This document shows, one piece after another, positions 51,741 through 64,000 of a stretch of DNA of 64,000 bases; the first letter of the stretch is position 1; every line of letters starts with the position of its first letter. The notes under the pieces are model-generated. The model saw only the letters and a program-made list of their open reading frames with translations. It searched no databases and had not been told where the DNA came from. The DNA is taken from NCBI RefSeq assembly GCF_051020955.1, contig NW_027476988.1:47515-111514 (forward strand), read 5' to 3'. Made by a program: the position numbers and the translations under genes. The stretch comes from Megalopta genalis (taxonomy: Eukaryota; Arthropoda; Insecta; Hymenoptera; Halictidae).

Positions 51741-52333
51741 CGAAACACATGATTTAGCTTCAAATCAATGCGATGTAGAAGGTTTAGCTTCAAATCCACG
51801 CGAAACACATGATTTAACTTCAAATCAATGCGATATAGAAGGTTTAGCTTCAAATCCATGCGACACAAATGATTTAGCATCAGATACATGCGATATAAGT
51901 GAAATAGCTTCCAATGCAGACGAATCAAACGAGTTAGCTTCATATCCAAGCGATACACATGATTTAGCTTCAAATCAATGCGATGTAGAAGGTTTAGCTT
52001 CAAATCCATGCGAAAAAAATGATTTAGCTTCAAACACTTGAGATATAAGTGATACAGTTTCAAATGCAGACGAAAACAACGAGTTAGATTCAAATCCATG
52101 CGAAACAAATGATTTAACATCAGATAGTTGCGATATAATTGATATAGCTTCAAATGCAGACGAATCAAACGAGATAGTTTCAAATCCAAGCGAAACACAT
52201 GATTTAGCTTCAAATCAATGCGATGTAGAAGGTTTAGCTTCAAATCCATGCGAAAAAAATGATTTAGCTTCAAACACTTGAGATATAAGTGATATAGCAT
52301 CAAATGCAGAAGAAACAAACGAGTTAGCTTCAA
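51741..52333. repeat. Block shared with the diverged flank (about 56,931-57,950)
   Basis: Rare variants TGAAATAGCTTCCAATGC, CAAGCGATACACATG, GCGAAAAAAATGATTTAGC and AACACTTGAGATATAAG occur here and again at about 57,090-57,240 and 57,450-57,600. The block ends with a 1-bp deletion, AATCAAGCGAAACAC, also present near 57,940. The offset is about 5190 bp on the left, with internal 360-bp duplication in the flank copy. Confidence 0.8.
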
Positions 52334-52743
52334 ATCAAGCGAAACACATGATTTAGCTTCAAATCAATGCGATGTAGAAGGTTTAGCTTCAAATCCATGC
52401 GAAACAAATGATTTAACATCAGATAGTTGCGATATATGTGATATAGCTTCAAATTCAGAGGAAACAAACGAGTTAGCTACAAATCCATACAAAACACGTG
52501 ATGAAGCTTCAGATCAATGTTATGTAGAAAGTTTAGCTTCAAATCCATGCGAAACAAATGATTTAGCTTCAAACACTTGGGATATAAGTGATATAGCTTC
52601 AAATGCAGACGAAAACAACGAGTTAGATTCAAATCCATGCGAAACAAATGATTTAACATCAGATAGTTGCGATATAAGTGATATAGCTTCAAATGCAGAC
52701 GAAACAAACGAGTTAGCTCCAAATCCAAGCGAATCACATGATT

Positions 52744-55700
52744 TAGCTTCAAATCAATGCGATGCAGAAGGTTTAGCTTGAAATCCACGCGAAACACATG
52801 ATTTAGCTTCAAATCAATGCCACATAGAAGGTTTAGCTTCAAATCCATGCGTCACAAATGATATAGCTTCAGATACTTTCGTTATAAGAGATATAGCGTC
52901 AAATGCTGACCGAACAAACGAGTTAGCTTCAAAACCATGCGAAGCACATGATTTAGCTTCAAGTCAATTCGAAGTAGAAGGATTAGCTTCAAATCTATGC
53001 GATACAAATGATTTAGCATCAGATACATGCGATATAAGTGATATAACTTCAAATGCAGGAGAAACAAAAGTGATAGCTCCAAATCCATCGAAACACATGA
53101 TTTAGCTACAAATCAATGCGATGTAGAAGGTTTAGCTTCAAATCCATGCGAAACAAATGATTTAACATCAGATAGTTGCGATATAAGTTATATAGCTTCA
53201 AATGCAGACGAAACAAACGAGATAGCTTCAAATCCAAGCGAAACACATGATTTAGCTTCAAATCAATGCGATGCAGAAGGTTTAGCTTGAAATTCACGCG
53301 AAACACATGATTTAGCTTCAAATCAATGCCATATAGAAGGTTTAGCTTCAAATCCATGCGTCACAAATGATATAGCTACAGATACTTTCGATATAAGAGA
53401 TATAGCGTCAAATGCTGACCGAACAAACGAGTTAGCTTCAAAACCATGCGAAGCACATGATTTAGCTCACAAATCAATTCGGAGTAGAAGGATTAGCTTC
53501 AAATCTATGCGATACAAATGATTTAGCATCAGATACATGCGATATAAGTGATATAACTTCAAATGCAGGAGAAACAAAAGTGATAGCTTCAAATCCAAGC
53601 GAAACACATGATTTAGCTTCAAATCAATGCGATGTAGAAAGTTTAGCTTCAAATCCATGCGAAACAAATGATTTAACATCAGATAGTTGCGATATAAGTG
53701 ATATAGCTTCAAATGCAGACGAAACAAACGAGATAGTTTCAAATCCAAGCGAAACACATGATTTAGCTTCAAATCAATGCGATGTAGAAGGTTTAGCTTC
53801 AAATCCATGCGAAGCAAATGATTTAACATCAGATAGTTGCGATATAAGTGATATAGCTTCAAATGCAGACGAAATAAACGAGTTAGCTCCAAATCCAAGC
53901 GAATCACATGATTTAGCTTCAAATCATTGCGATGTGGAAGGTTTAACTTCAAATCCATGCGAAGCAAATGATTTAGCTTCAAACACTTGGGATATAAGTG
54001 ATATAGCTTCAAATGCAGACGAAACAAACGAGTTAGCTTCAAATCCATGCGAAACACTTGATTTAGCTGCAAATCAATGCGATGTAGAAGATTTAGCTTC
54101 AAATCCATGCGAAACAAATGATTTAACATCAGATAGTTGCGATATAAGTGATATATCTTCAAATGCAGACGAAAAAAACGAGAAGGCTTCAAATCCAAGC
54201 GAAACACATGACTTAGCTTCAAATCAATGCGATGTAGAAGGTTTAGCGTCAAATCCACGCGAAACAAATGATTTAGCTTCAAATCAATGCCATATAGAAG
54301 GTTTAGCTTCAAATTCATGCGACACAAATGATATAGCTTCAGATACTTGCGATATAAGAGTTGTAGCTTCAAATGCAGACGAAACAAACGAGTTAGCTTC
54401 AAATCCATGCGAAGCACATGATTTAGCTTCAAATCAATTCGAAGTAGAAGGATTAGCTTCAAATCTATGCGATACAAATGATTTAGCATCAGCTACATGC
54501 GATTTAAGTGATATAGCTTCAAATACAGGAGAAACAAACGAGTTAGCTTCAAATCCATGCAAAACACATGATTAATCTTCAAATCAATGGTATGTAGAAG
54601 GTTTAGCTTCAAATCCATGCGACACAAATGAATAAGCTTCAGATACTTGCGTAATAAGTGATATAGCTTCAAATGCGGACGAAGCAACGAGTTAGCTTCA
54701 TATCCAAGCGAAACACATGATTTAGCTTTAAATCAATGCGATGTAGAAGGTTTAGCTTCAAATCCATGCGAAACAAATGATTTAACATCAGATAGTTGCG
54801 ATATATGTGATATAGCTTCAAATTCAGAGGAAACAAACGAGTTAGCTACAAATCCATACAAAACACGTGATGAAGCTTCAGATCAATGTTATGTAGAAAG
54901 TTTAGCTTCAAATCCATGCGAAACAAATCATTTAGCTTCAAACACTTGGGATATAAGTGATATAGCTTCAAATGCAGACGAAAACAACGAGTTAGATTCA
55001 AATCCATGCGAAACAAATGATTTAACATCAGATAGTTGCGATATAAGTGATATAGCTTCAAATGCAGACGAAACAAACGAGTTAGCTCCAAATCCAAGCG
55101 AATCACATGATTTAGCTTCAAATCAATGCGATGCAGAAGGTTTAGCTTGAAATCCACGCGAAACACATGATTTAGCTTCAAATCAATGCCACATAGAAGG
55201 TTTAGCTTCAAATCCATGCGTCACAAATGATATAGCTTCAGATACTTTCGTTATAAGAGATATAGCGTCAAATGCTGACCGAACAAACGAGTTAGCTTCA
55301 AACCCATGCGAAGCACATGATTTAGCTTCAAGTCAATTCGAAGTAGAAGGATTAGCTTCAAATCTATGCGATACAAATGATTTAGCATCAGATACATGCG
55401 ATATAAGTGATATAGCTTCAAATGCAGGAGAAACAAAAGTGATAGCTCCAAATCCATCGAAACACATGATTTAGCTTCAAATCAATGCGATGTAGAAGGT
55501 TTAGCTTCAAGTCCATGCGAAACAAATGATTTAACATCAGATAGTTGCGATATAAGTTATATAGCTTCAAATGCAGACGAAACAAACGAGATAGCTTCAA
55601 ATCCAAGCGAAACACATGATTTAGCTTCAAATCAATGCGATGCAGAAGGTTTAGCTTGAAATTCACGCGAAACACATGATTTAGCTTCAAATCAATGCCA

Positions 55701-56014
55701 TATAGAAGGTTTAGCTTCAAATCCATGCGTCACAAATGATATAGCTTCAGATACTTTCTATATAATAGATATAGCGTCAAATGCTGACCGAACAAACGAG
55801 TTAGCTTCAAAACCATGCGAAGCACATGATTTAGCTCACAAATCAATTCGGAGTAGAAGGATTAGCTTCAAATCTATGCGATACAAATGATTTAGCATCA
55901 GATACATGCGATATAAGTGATATAACTTCAAATGCAGGAGAAACAAAAGTGATAGCTTCAAATCCAAGCGAAACACATGATTTAGCTTCAAATCAATGCG
56001 ATGTAGAAAGTTTA
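52744..56014. repeat. 3.3-kb right-domain duplicate, copy 2
   Basis: This is the partner of 43,330-46,600 at 9414 bp. It contains the third copy of the long forward frame (53,580-54,575) and two copies each of markers g and h. A forward-frame change of GCTTCAAATG to TCTTCAAATG near 54,155 is private to this copy. Confidence 0.84.
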
Positions 56015-56699
56015 ACTTCAAATCCATGCGAAACAAATGATTTAACATCAGATAGTTGCGATATAAGTGATATAGCTTCAAATGCAGACGAAACAAACGA
56101 GATAGTTTCAAATCCAAGCGAAACACATGATTTAGCTTCAAATCAATGCGATGCAGAAGGTTTAGCTTGAAATCCACGCGAAACACATGATTTAGCTTCA
56201 AATCAATGCCACATAGAAGGTTTAGCTTCAAATCCATGCGTCACAAATGATATAGCTTCAGATACTTTCGTTATAAGAGATATAGCGTCAAATGCTGACC
56301 GAACAAACGAGTTAGCTTCAAAACCATGCGAAGCACATGATTTAGCTTCAAGTCAATTCGAAGTAGAAGGATTAGCTTCAAATCTATGCGATACAAATGA
56401 TTTAGCATCAGATACATGCGATATAAGTGATATAACTTCAAATGCAGGAGAAACAAAAGTGATAGCTCCAAATCCATCGAAACACATGATTTAGCTTCAA
56501 ATCAATGCGATGTAAAAGGTTTAGCTTCAAGTCCATGCGAAACAAATGATTTAACATCAGATAGTTGCGATATAAGTTATATAGCTTCAAATGCAGACGA
56601 AAAAAACGAGATAGCTTCAAATCCAAGCGAAACACATGACATAGATTCAAATCAATGCGATGTAGAAGGTTTAGCTTCAAATCCACGCGAAACAAATGA

Positions 56700-59600
56700 T
56701 TTAGCTTCAATACACTTGGGATGTAAGTGCTATAGCTTCAAATGCAGACGAAGCAAACGAGTTAGCTTTAAATCCATACGAAACACATGATTCAGCTGCA
56801 AATAAATACGATATAGAAGGATTAGCTTCAAATCCATGCGAAACAAATGATTTAGCTCCAAACACTTGGGATATAAGTGATATAGCTTAAAATGCAGTCG
56901 AAACAAACGAGATAGCTTCAAATCGAAGCGAAACACATGATTTAGCTTCAAATCAATGCGATGTAGAAGGTTTAGCTTCAAATCCACGCGAAACACATGA
57001 TTTAACTTCAAATCAATGCGATATAGAAGGTTTAGCTTCAAATCCATGCGACACAAATGATTTAGCATCAGATACATGCGATATAAGTGAAATAGCTTCC
57101 AATGCAGATGAATCAAACGAGTTAGCTTCATATCCAAGCGATACACATGATTTAGCTTTAAATCAATGCGATGTAGAAGGTTTAGCTTGAAATCCATGCG
57201 AAAAAAATGATTTAGCTTCAAACACTTGAGATATAAGTGATATAGCTTCAAATGCAGACGAAAACAACGAGTTAGATTCAAATCCATGCGAAACACATGA
57301 TTTAGCTTCAAATCAATGCGATGTAGAAGGTTTAGCTTCAAATCCACGCGAAACACATGATTTAGCTTCAAATCAATGCGATATAGTATGTTTAGCTTCA
57401 AATCCATGCGACACAAATGATATAGCTTCAGATACTTGCGATATAAGTGAAATAGCTTCCAATGCAGACGAATCAAACGAGTTAGCTTCATATCCAAGCG
57501 ATACACATGATTTAGCTTTAAATCAATGCGATGTAGAAGGTTTAGCTTCAAATCCATGCGAAAAAAATGATTTAGCTTCAAACACTTGAGATATAAGTGA
57601 TATAGCTTCAAATGCAGACGAAAACAACGAGTTAGATTCAAATCCATGCGAAACAAATGATTTAACATCAGATAGTTGCGATATAATTGATATAGCTTTA
57701 AATGCAGACGAAACAAACGAGATAGTTTCAAATCCAAGCGAAACACATGATTTAGCTTCAAATCAATGCGATGTAGAAGGTTTAGCTTTAAATCCACGCG
57801 TAACACATGATTTAACTTCAAATCAATGCGATATGGAAGGTTTAGCTTCAAATCCATGCGAAGCAAATGATTTAGCTTCAAACACTTGAGATATAAGTCA
57901 TATAGCATCAAATGCAGAAGAAACAAACGAGTTAGCTTCAAATCAAGCGAAACACATGATTTAGCTTCAAATCAATGCGATGTAGAAGGTTTAGCTTCAA
58001 ATCCTTGCGAAACAAATGATTTAGCTTCAAACACTTGGTATATAAGTGATATAGCTTCGAATGCAGACGAAGCAAACGAGTTAGCTTCAAATCCATACGA
58101 AACACATGATTCAGCTGCAAATAAATGCGATATAGAAGATTTAGGTTCAAATCCATGCGAAACAAATGATTTATCTTCAGATACTTGCGATATAAGAGAT
58201 ATAGCTTCAAATGAAGACGGAACAAACGAGTTAGCTTCATATCCAAGCGAAACACATGATTTAGCTGCAAATCAATTCGAAGTAGAAGGATTATCTTCAT
58301 TCCATGTGATACAAATGATTCAGCATCAGATACATGCAATATAAGTGATATAGCTTCAAATGCAGACGAAACAAAAGAGATAGCTTGAAATCCAAGCGAA
58401 ACACATGATTTAGCTTCAAATCAATGCGATGTAGAAGGTTTAGCTTCAAATCCATGCGAAACAAATGATTTAGCTTCAAACACTTGGGATATAAGTGATA
58501 TAGCTTCAAATGCAGACAAAGCGAACGAGTTAGCCTCAAATCAATACGAAACACATGATTCAGCTGCAAATAAATGCGATATAGAAGATTTAGCTTCAAA
58601 TCCATGCGAAACAAATGATTTAACATCAGATAGATGCGATATAAGTGATATAGCTTCAAATGCAGACGAAAAAAACGAGATAGCTTCAAATCCAAGCGAA
58701 ACACATGACGTAGCTTCAAATCAATGCGATGTAGAAGGTTTAGCTTCAAATCCACGCGAAACAAATGATTTAGCTTCAATACACTTGGGATATAAGTGAT
58801 ATAGCTTCAAATGCAGACGAAGCAAACGAGTTAGCTTCAAATCCATACGAAACACATGATTCAGCTGCAAATAAATGCGATATAGAAGATTTAGCTTCAA
58901 ATCCATGCGAAACAAATGATTTAACATCAGATAGTTGCGATATAAGTGATATAGCTTCAAATGCAGACGAAAAAAACGAGATAGCTTCAAATCCAAGCGA
59001 AACACATGACTTAGCTTCAAATCAATGCGACGTAGAAGGTTTAGCCTCAAATACACGCCAAACACATGATTTAGCTTCTATTCAAAGCGATATAGAAGGT
59101 TTAACTTCAAATCCATGCGAAACAATTGATGTAGCTGCAAACACTTGGGATATAAGTGATATAGCTTCAAATCCATGCGAAACAAATGATTTAACATCAG
59201 ATAGTTGCGATATAAGTGGTATAGCTTCAAATGCAGACGAAACAACGAGTTAGCTTCATATCCATGCGAAGCACATGATTTAGCTTCAAATCAATTCGAA
59301 GTAGAAGGATTAGCTTCAAATCTATGCGATACAAATGATTTAGTGTCAGCTACATGCGATTTAAGTGATATAGCTTCAAATACAGGAGAAACAAACGAGT
59401 TAGATTCAAATCCATGCAAAACGCATGATTAATCTTCAAATCAATGGTATGTAGAAGTTTAGCTTCAAATCCATGCGACACAAATGAATAAGCTTCAAAT
59501 ACTTGCGTAATAAGTGATATAGCTTCAAATGCAGAGGAAACAAACGAGTTAGCTACAAATCCATACAAAACACGTGATTAAGCTTCAAATCAATGCTATG

Positions 59601-62600
59601 TAGAAAGTTTAGCTTCAAATGCATGCGAAACAAATGATTTAGCTTCAAACACTTGGGATATAAGTGATAGAGCTTCAAATGCAGACGAAAACAACGAGTT
59701 AGATTCAAATCCATGCGAAACAAATGATTTAACATCAGATAGTTGCGATATAAGTGATATAGCTTCAAATGCAGACGAAACAAACGAGATAGTTTCAAAT
59801 CCAAGCGAAACACATGATTTAGCTTCAAATCAATGCGATGTAGAAGGTTTAGCTTCAAATCCATTAGAACAAATGATTTACTTTCAAACGCTTGGGATAT
59901 ATGTGATATAGCTGCAAATGCAAACGAAACAAACGAGTTAGCACCAAATCCAAGCGAATCACATGATTTAGCTTCAAATCATTGCGATGTGGAAGGTTTA
60001 ACTTCAAATCCATGCGACATAAATGATATAGCTTCAGATAATTGCGATATAATAGATATAGCTTCAAATGCAGACGAAACAAACGAGTTAGCTTCAAACC
60101 CATGCGAAGCACATGATTTAGCTTCAAATCAATTCGAAGTAGAAGGATTAACTTCATTCCACGCGATACAAATGATTCAGCATCAGAAACAAGCTATATA
60201 AGTGATATAGCTTCAAATGCAGACGAAACAAAAGAGATAGCTTCAAATCCAAGCGAAACACATGATTTAGCTTCAAATCAATGCGACGTAGAAGGTTTAG
60301 CTTCAAATCCACGCGAAACACATGATTTAGCTTCAAATCAATGCGATATAGAAGGTTTAGCTTCAAATCCATGCGACATAAATGATATAGCTTCAGATAA
60401 TTGCGATATAATAGATATAGCTTCAAATGTAGACGAAACAAACGAGTTAGCTTCAAACCCATGCGAAGCACATGATTTAGCTTCAAACAATTCGAAGTAG
60501 AAGGATTAACTTCATTCCACGCGATACAAATGATTCAGCATCAGAAACATGCTATATAAGTGATATAGCTTCAAATGCAGACGAAACAAAAGAGATAGCT
60601 TCAAATCCAAGCGAAACACATGATTTAGCTTCAAATCAATGCGATGAAGAAGGTTTAACTTCAAATCCATGCGAAACAAATGATTTAGCTTCAAACACTT
60701 GGGATATAAGTGATATAGCTTCAAATGCAGACGAAGCAAACGAGTTAGCTTCAAATCCATACGAAACACATGATTCAGCTGCAAATAAATGCGATATAGA
60801 AGATTTAGCTTCAAATCCATGCGAAACAAATGGTTTAACATCAGATAGTTGCGATATAAGTGATATAGCTTCAAATGCAGACGAAAGAAACGAGATAGCT
60901 TCAAATCCAAGCGAAACACATGACTTAGCTTCAAATCAATGCGATGTAGAAGGTTTAGCGGCAAATACACGCCAAACACATGATTTAGCTTAAAATCAAT
61001 GCGATGTAGAAGGTTTAGCTTCAAATCCATGCGATACAAATGATTTAACATCAGATAGTTGCGATATAAGTGATATAGCTTCAAATGCAGACTAAATAAA
61101 CGAGTTAGATCCAAATCCAAGCGAATCACATGATTTAGCTTCAAATCATTGCGATGTAGAAGATTTAACTTCAAATCCATTAGAACAAATGATTTACTTT
61201 CAAACGCTTGAGATATGTGATATAGCTGCAAATGCAAACGAAACAAACGAGTTAGCACCAAATCCAAGCGAATCACATGATTTAGCTTCAAATCATTGCG
61301 ATGTGGAAGGTTTAACTTCAAATCCATGCGAAGCAAATGATTTAGCTTCAAACACTTGGGATATAAGTGATATAGCTTCAAATGCAGACGAAACAAACGA
61401 GTTAACTTCAAATCCATGCGAAACAAATGATTTAGCTTCAAATCAATTCGAAGTAGAAGGATTAGCTTCAAATCTATGCGATACAAATGATTTAGCATCA
61501 AATCCATGCGATACACATGATTTAGCTGCAAATCAATGCAGTGTTGAAGATTTAGCTTCAAATCCATGCGAAACAAATGGTTTAACATCAGATAGTTGCG
61601 ATATAAGTGATATAGCTTCAAATGCAGACGAAAGAAACGAGATAGCTTCAAATCCAAGCGAAACACATGACTTAGCTTCAAATCAATGCCATGTAGAAGG
61701 TTTAGCGGCAAATACACGCCAAACACATGATTTAGCTTCAAATCAATGCGATGTGGAAGGTTTAACTTCAAATCCATGCGATACAAATGATTTAGCTTCA
61801 AACACTTGGGATATAAGTGATATAGCTTCAAAAGCAGGCGAAACAAACGAGTTAGCTTAAAATCCATGCGACACAAATGATATAGCTTCAGATACTTGCG
61901 ATATAAGAGATATAGCTTCAAATGCAGACGAAATAAACGAGTTAGCATCAAATCCATGCGAAGCACATGATTTAGCTTCAAATCATTTCGAAGTAGAAGG
62001 ATTAGATTCAAATCTATGCGAAACAAATGATTGAACATCAGATAGTTGTGATATAAGTGATATAGCTTCAAATGCAGGAGAAACAAACGAGTTACATTCA
62101 AATCCATGCGAAACACATGATTTAGCTTCAAATCAATTCGAAGTAGAAGGTTTAGCTTCAAATCCATGCGACACAAATGATATAGCTTCAGATACATGCG
62201 ATATAAGTGATAGAGCTTCAAATGCAGACGAAACAAACGAGTTAGCTTCAAATCCATGCGAAGCACATAATTTAGCTTCAAATCAATTCGAAGTAGAAGG
62301 ATTATCTTCATTCCATGCGAAACAAATGATTCAGCATCAGAAACATGCGATATAAGTGATATAGCTTCAAATGCAGACGAAACAAAAGAGATAGCTTCAA
62401 ATCCAAGCGAAACACATGATTTAGCTTCAAATCAATGCGATGTAGAAGGTTTAGCTTCAAATCCATGCAAAACAAATGATTTAGCTTCAAACACGTGGGA
62501 TATAAGTGATATAGCTTCAAATGCAGACGAAGCAAACGAGTGAGCTTCAAATCCACGCGAAACACATGATTTAGCTTCAAATCAATGCGGTATAGAAGAT

Positions 62601-64000
62601 TTAGCTTCTGATCCATGCGAAACAAATGATTTAGCTTCAAACACTTGGGATATAAGTGATATAGCTTCAAATGCAGACGAAACAAACTAGATAGCATCAA
62701 AACCAAGCAAAACACATGATTTAGCTTCAAATCAATGCGATGCAGAATGTTTAGCTTCAAATACACGCGAAACACATAATTTAGTTTCAATTCAATGCGA
62801 TATAGAAGGTTTAGCTTCAAATCCATGCGAAACACATGATTTAGCTTCAAATCAATGCGATATAGAAGGTTTAGCTTCAAATCCATGCGACACAAATGAT
62901 ATAGCTTCAGATACTTGCGATATAAGAGATAGAGCTTCAAATGCAGGAGAAACACAAACGAGTTAGCTTCAAAGCCACGCAAAAACACATGATTAATCTT
63001 CAAATCAATGCTATGTAGAAGCTTTCGCTTCAAATCCATGAGACACAAAAGATTTAGCTACAGATACTTGCGATATAAGAGATATAGCATCAAATTCAGA
63101 CGAAACAAACGAGTTAGCTTCATATCCAAGCCAAACACATGATTTAGCTTCAAATCAATGCGATGTAGGAGGATTAGCTTCATATCCATGCGATACAAAT
63201 GATTTAGCTTCAGATACTTGCGATATAAGAGATATAGCTTCAGATGCAGACGAATCAAACGAGTTAGCTTCATATCCAAGCGAAACAAATGATTCAGCTG
63301 CAAATAAATGCGATGTAGGAGGTTTAGCTTCAAATCCATGCGAAACAAATGATTTAACATAAGATAGTTGCGATATAAGTGATGTAGCTTCAAATGCAGG
63401 CGAAACAAACGAGATAGCTTCAAATACAAGCGAAACACATGATTTAGCTTCAAATCAATGCGATGTAGGAGGTTTAGCGTCAAATACACGCCAAACAAAT
63501 GATTTAGCTTCAAATCAATGCGATGTAGAAGGTTTAGCTTCAAATCCATGCGAAACAAATGATTTAACTTCAGATAGTTGCGATATAAGTGATATAGCTT
63601 CAAATGCGAAGGAAACAAACGAGTTAGCACCAAATCCAAGCGAATCACATGATTTAGCTTCAAATCATTGCGATGTGGAAGGTTTAACTTCAAATCCATG
63701 CGAAGCAAATGATTTAGCTTCAAACACTTGGGATATAAGTGATATAGCTTCAAAAGCAGGCGAAACAAACGAGTTAGCTTAAAATCCATGCGACACAAAT
63801 GATATAGCTTCAGATACTTGCGATATAAGAGATATAGCTTCAATTGCAGACGAAACAAACGAGTTAGCATCAAATCCATGCGAAGCACATGATTTAGCTT
63901 CAAATCATTTCGAAGTAGAAGGATTAGCTTCAAATCCATGCGAAACAAATGATTTAACATCAGATAGTTGCGATATAAGTGATATAGCTTCAAATGGAGA
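56700..64000. repeat. Diverged, irregular end of the array
   Basis: No long near-identical duplicates are seen here. Local repeats are shorter: GATTCAGCTGCAAATAAATG near 56,790, 58,108, 58,559, 58,859 and 60,772; CTTCATTCCACGCGATAC near 60,150 and 60,510; AATCCATTAGAACAAATG near 59,856 and 61,173; and AAAGCAGGCGAAACAAACG near 61,831 and 63,752. Private substitutions are more frequent than further left. Pentamer order is often broken. This is the pattern expected toward the edge of a satellite, where exchange is less frequent, but the true edge is not in the window. Confidence 0.8.
60512..62311 (-). other. Longest open frame in the window, reverse strand (not called a gene)
   Basis: 599 codons are open on the reverse strand, translating as decapeptides such as LKLNHLFRMD, LKLNLLHRID and LKLYHLYRNY. 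The product would be very basic and rich in Leu, His and Arg, with no recognisable domain. Stops arise less readily in this frame: only about 3 of 90 single changes in the type-D monomer make one, against about 6 of 90 in the open forward frame. That explains much of its length. It sits in the most diverged part of the array without a frameshift, which is mildly surprising. Similar frames run at 56,730-57,941 and 63,058-63,993. Confidence 0.25.

Larger units (their letters stand above)
1..64000. repeat. 64-kb tandem array of a 30-bp monomer
   Basis: Every stretch of the window reads as variants of one 30-bp monomer that starts with TTAGCTTCAAAT or ATAGCTTCAAAT. Register is kept for long runs and changes only through occasional 1-2 bp indels. 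The monomer is about 40% A, 27% T, 20% C and 13% G on the plus strand. No unrelated sequence longer than one monomer was seen, so there is no inserted transposon or gene. The array continues past both ends. Uninterrupted length, nested higher-order repeats and strong local homogenisation are what satellite DNA shows. A giant coding repeat is the main alternative, but shared stops and frameshifts argue against it. Host and chromosomal position cannot be read from the sequence. Confidence 0.97.

Noticed and set aside
1..64000. CRISPR array
   Set aside because: Units are contiguous 30-bp variants with no constant repeat alternating with unique spacers, no leader and no cas genes.
1..64000. Giant bacterial surface-protein or adhesin gene
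   Set aside because: Stops and frameshifts occur every few hundred bases in every frame over 64 kb, and there is no flanking gene, ribosome-binding site or domain.
1..64000. Inverted repeats, hairpins or terminal repeats of mobile elements
   Set aside because: All monomers have the same orientation and no head-to-head junction or target-site-like duplication was seen.

Overview
The whole 64 kb window is one uninterrupted tandem-repeat array. I found no recognisable gene, RNA gene, transposon, CRISPR array, promoter or terminator in it. The basic unit is a 30-bp monomer (clean example at 91-120), about 33% GC. Monomers occur as five diverged types (A-E) in fixed order, giving a 150-bp higher-order repeat (HOR; example 1-150). 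These pentamers are organised into larger nested repeats of about 750, 1350, 2157, 2399, 3090 and 6174 bp, and into displaced copies 2.2-9.4 kb apart. This looks like an AT-rich eukaryotic satellite, such as centromeric, pericentromeric, subtelomeric or sex/B-chromosome heterochromatin. The species cannot be told from the sequence.

Layout. (I) About 1-22,300 is dominated by a 2399-bp HOR (16 pentamers minus 1 bp), with 3.7 tandem copies at 2,450-11,430 and a displaced 4.9-kb duplicate at 16,400-21,318. Between them lie a 750-bp tandem block (12,640-14,218) and a 1350-bp-offset pair. (II) About 22,354-34,710 is a near-perfect tandem duplication of 6174 bp. (III) About 33,900-40,950 holds a 3090-bp-offset duplication, with copy-specific deletions of 150 and 60 bp, and ends in left-type sequence. 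(IV) About 41,000-56,700 is a second family carrying its own diagnostic monomers, with repeats offset by 1649, 2219, 4229, 5038 and 9414 bp. (V) About 56,700-64,000 is the most diverged and irregular part. The array runs off both ends of the window.

Coding potential. The monomer is 10 codons long and its consensus has no stop in one forward frame (decapeptides such as LASNPCETND, LASNQCDVEG, IASNADETNE) or in one reverse frame (such as LKLNHLFRMD). This produces many long open frames on both strands. I do not call any of them genes. The forward frame carries all three stop codons and many 1-2 bp indels. Identical stops and indels recur in dozens of copies, so they were amplified with the repeat. 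Differences between monomer types are not concentrated at third codon positions of either frame.

The window is best read as a record of unequal exchange, amplification and gene conversion in a satellite. A coding minisatellite ancestor remains possible but unproven. Repeat-block boundaries below were read by eye and are good to roughly 20-60 bp.
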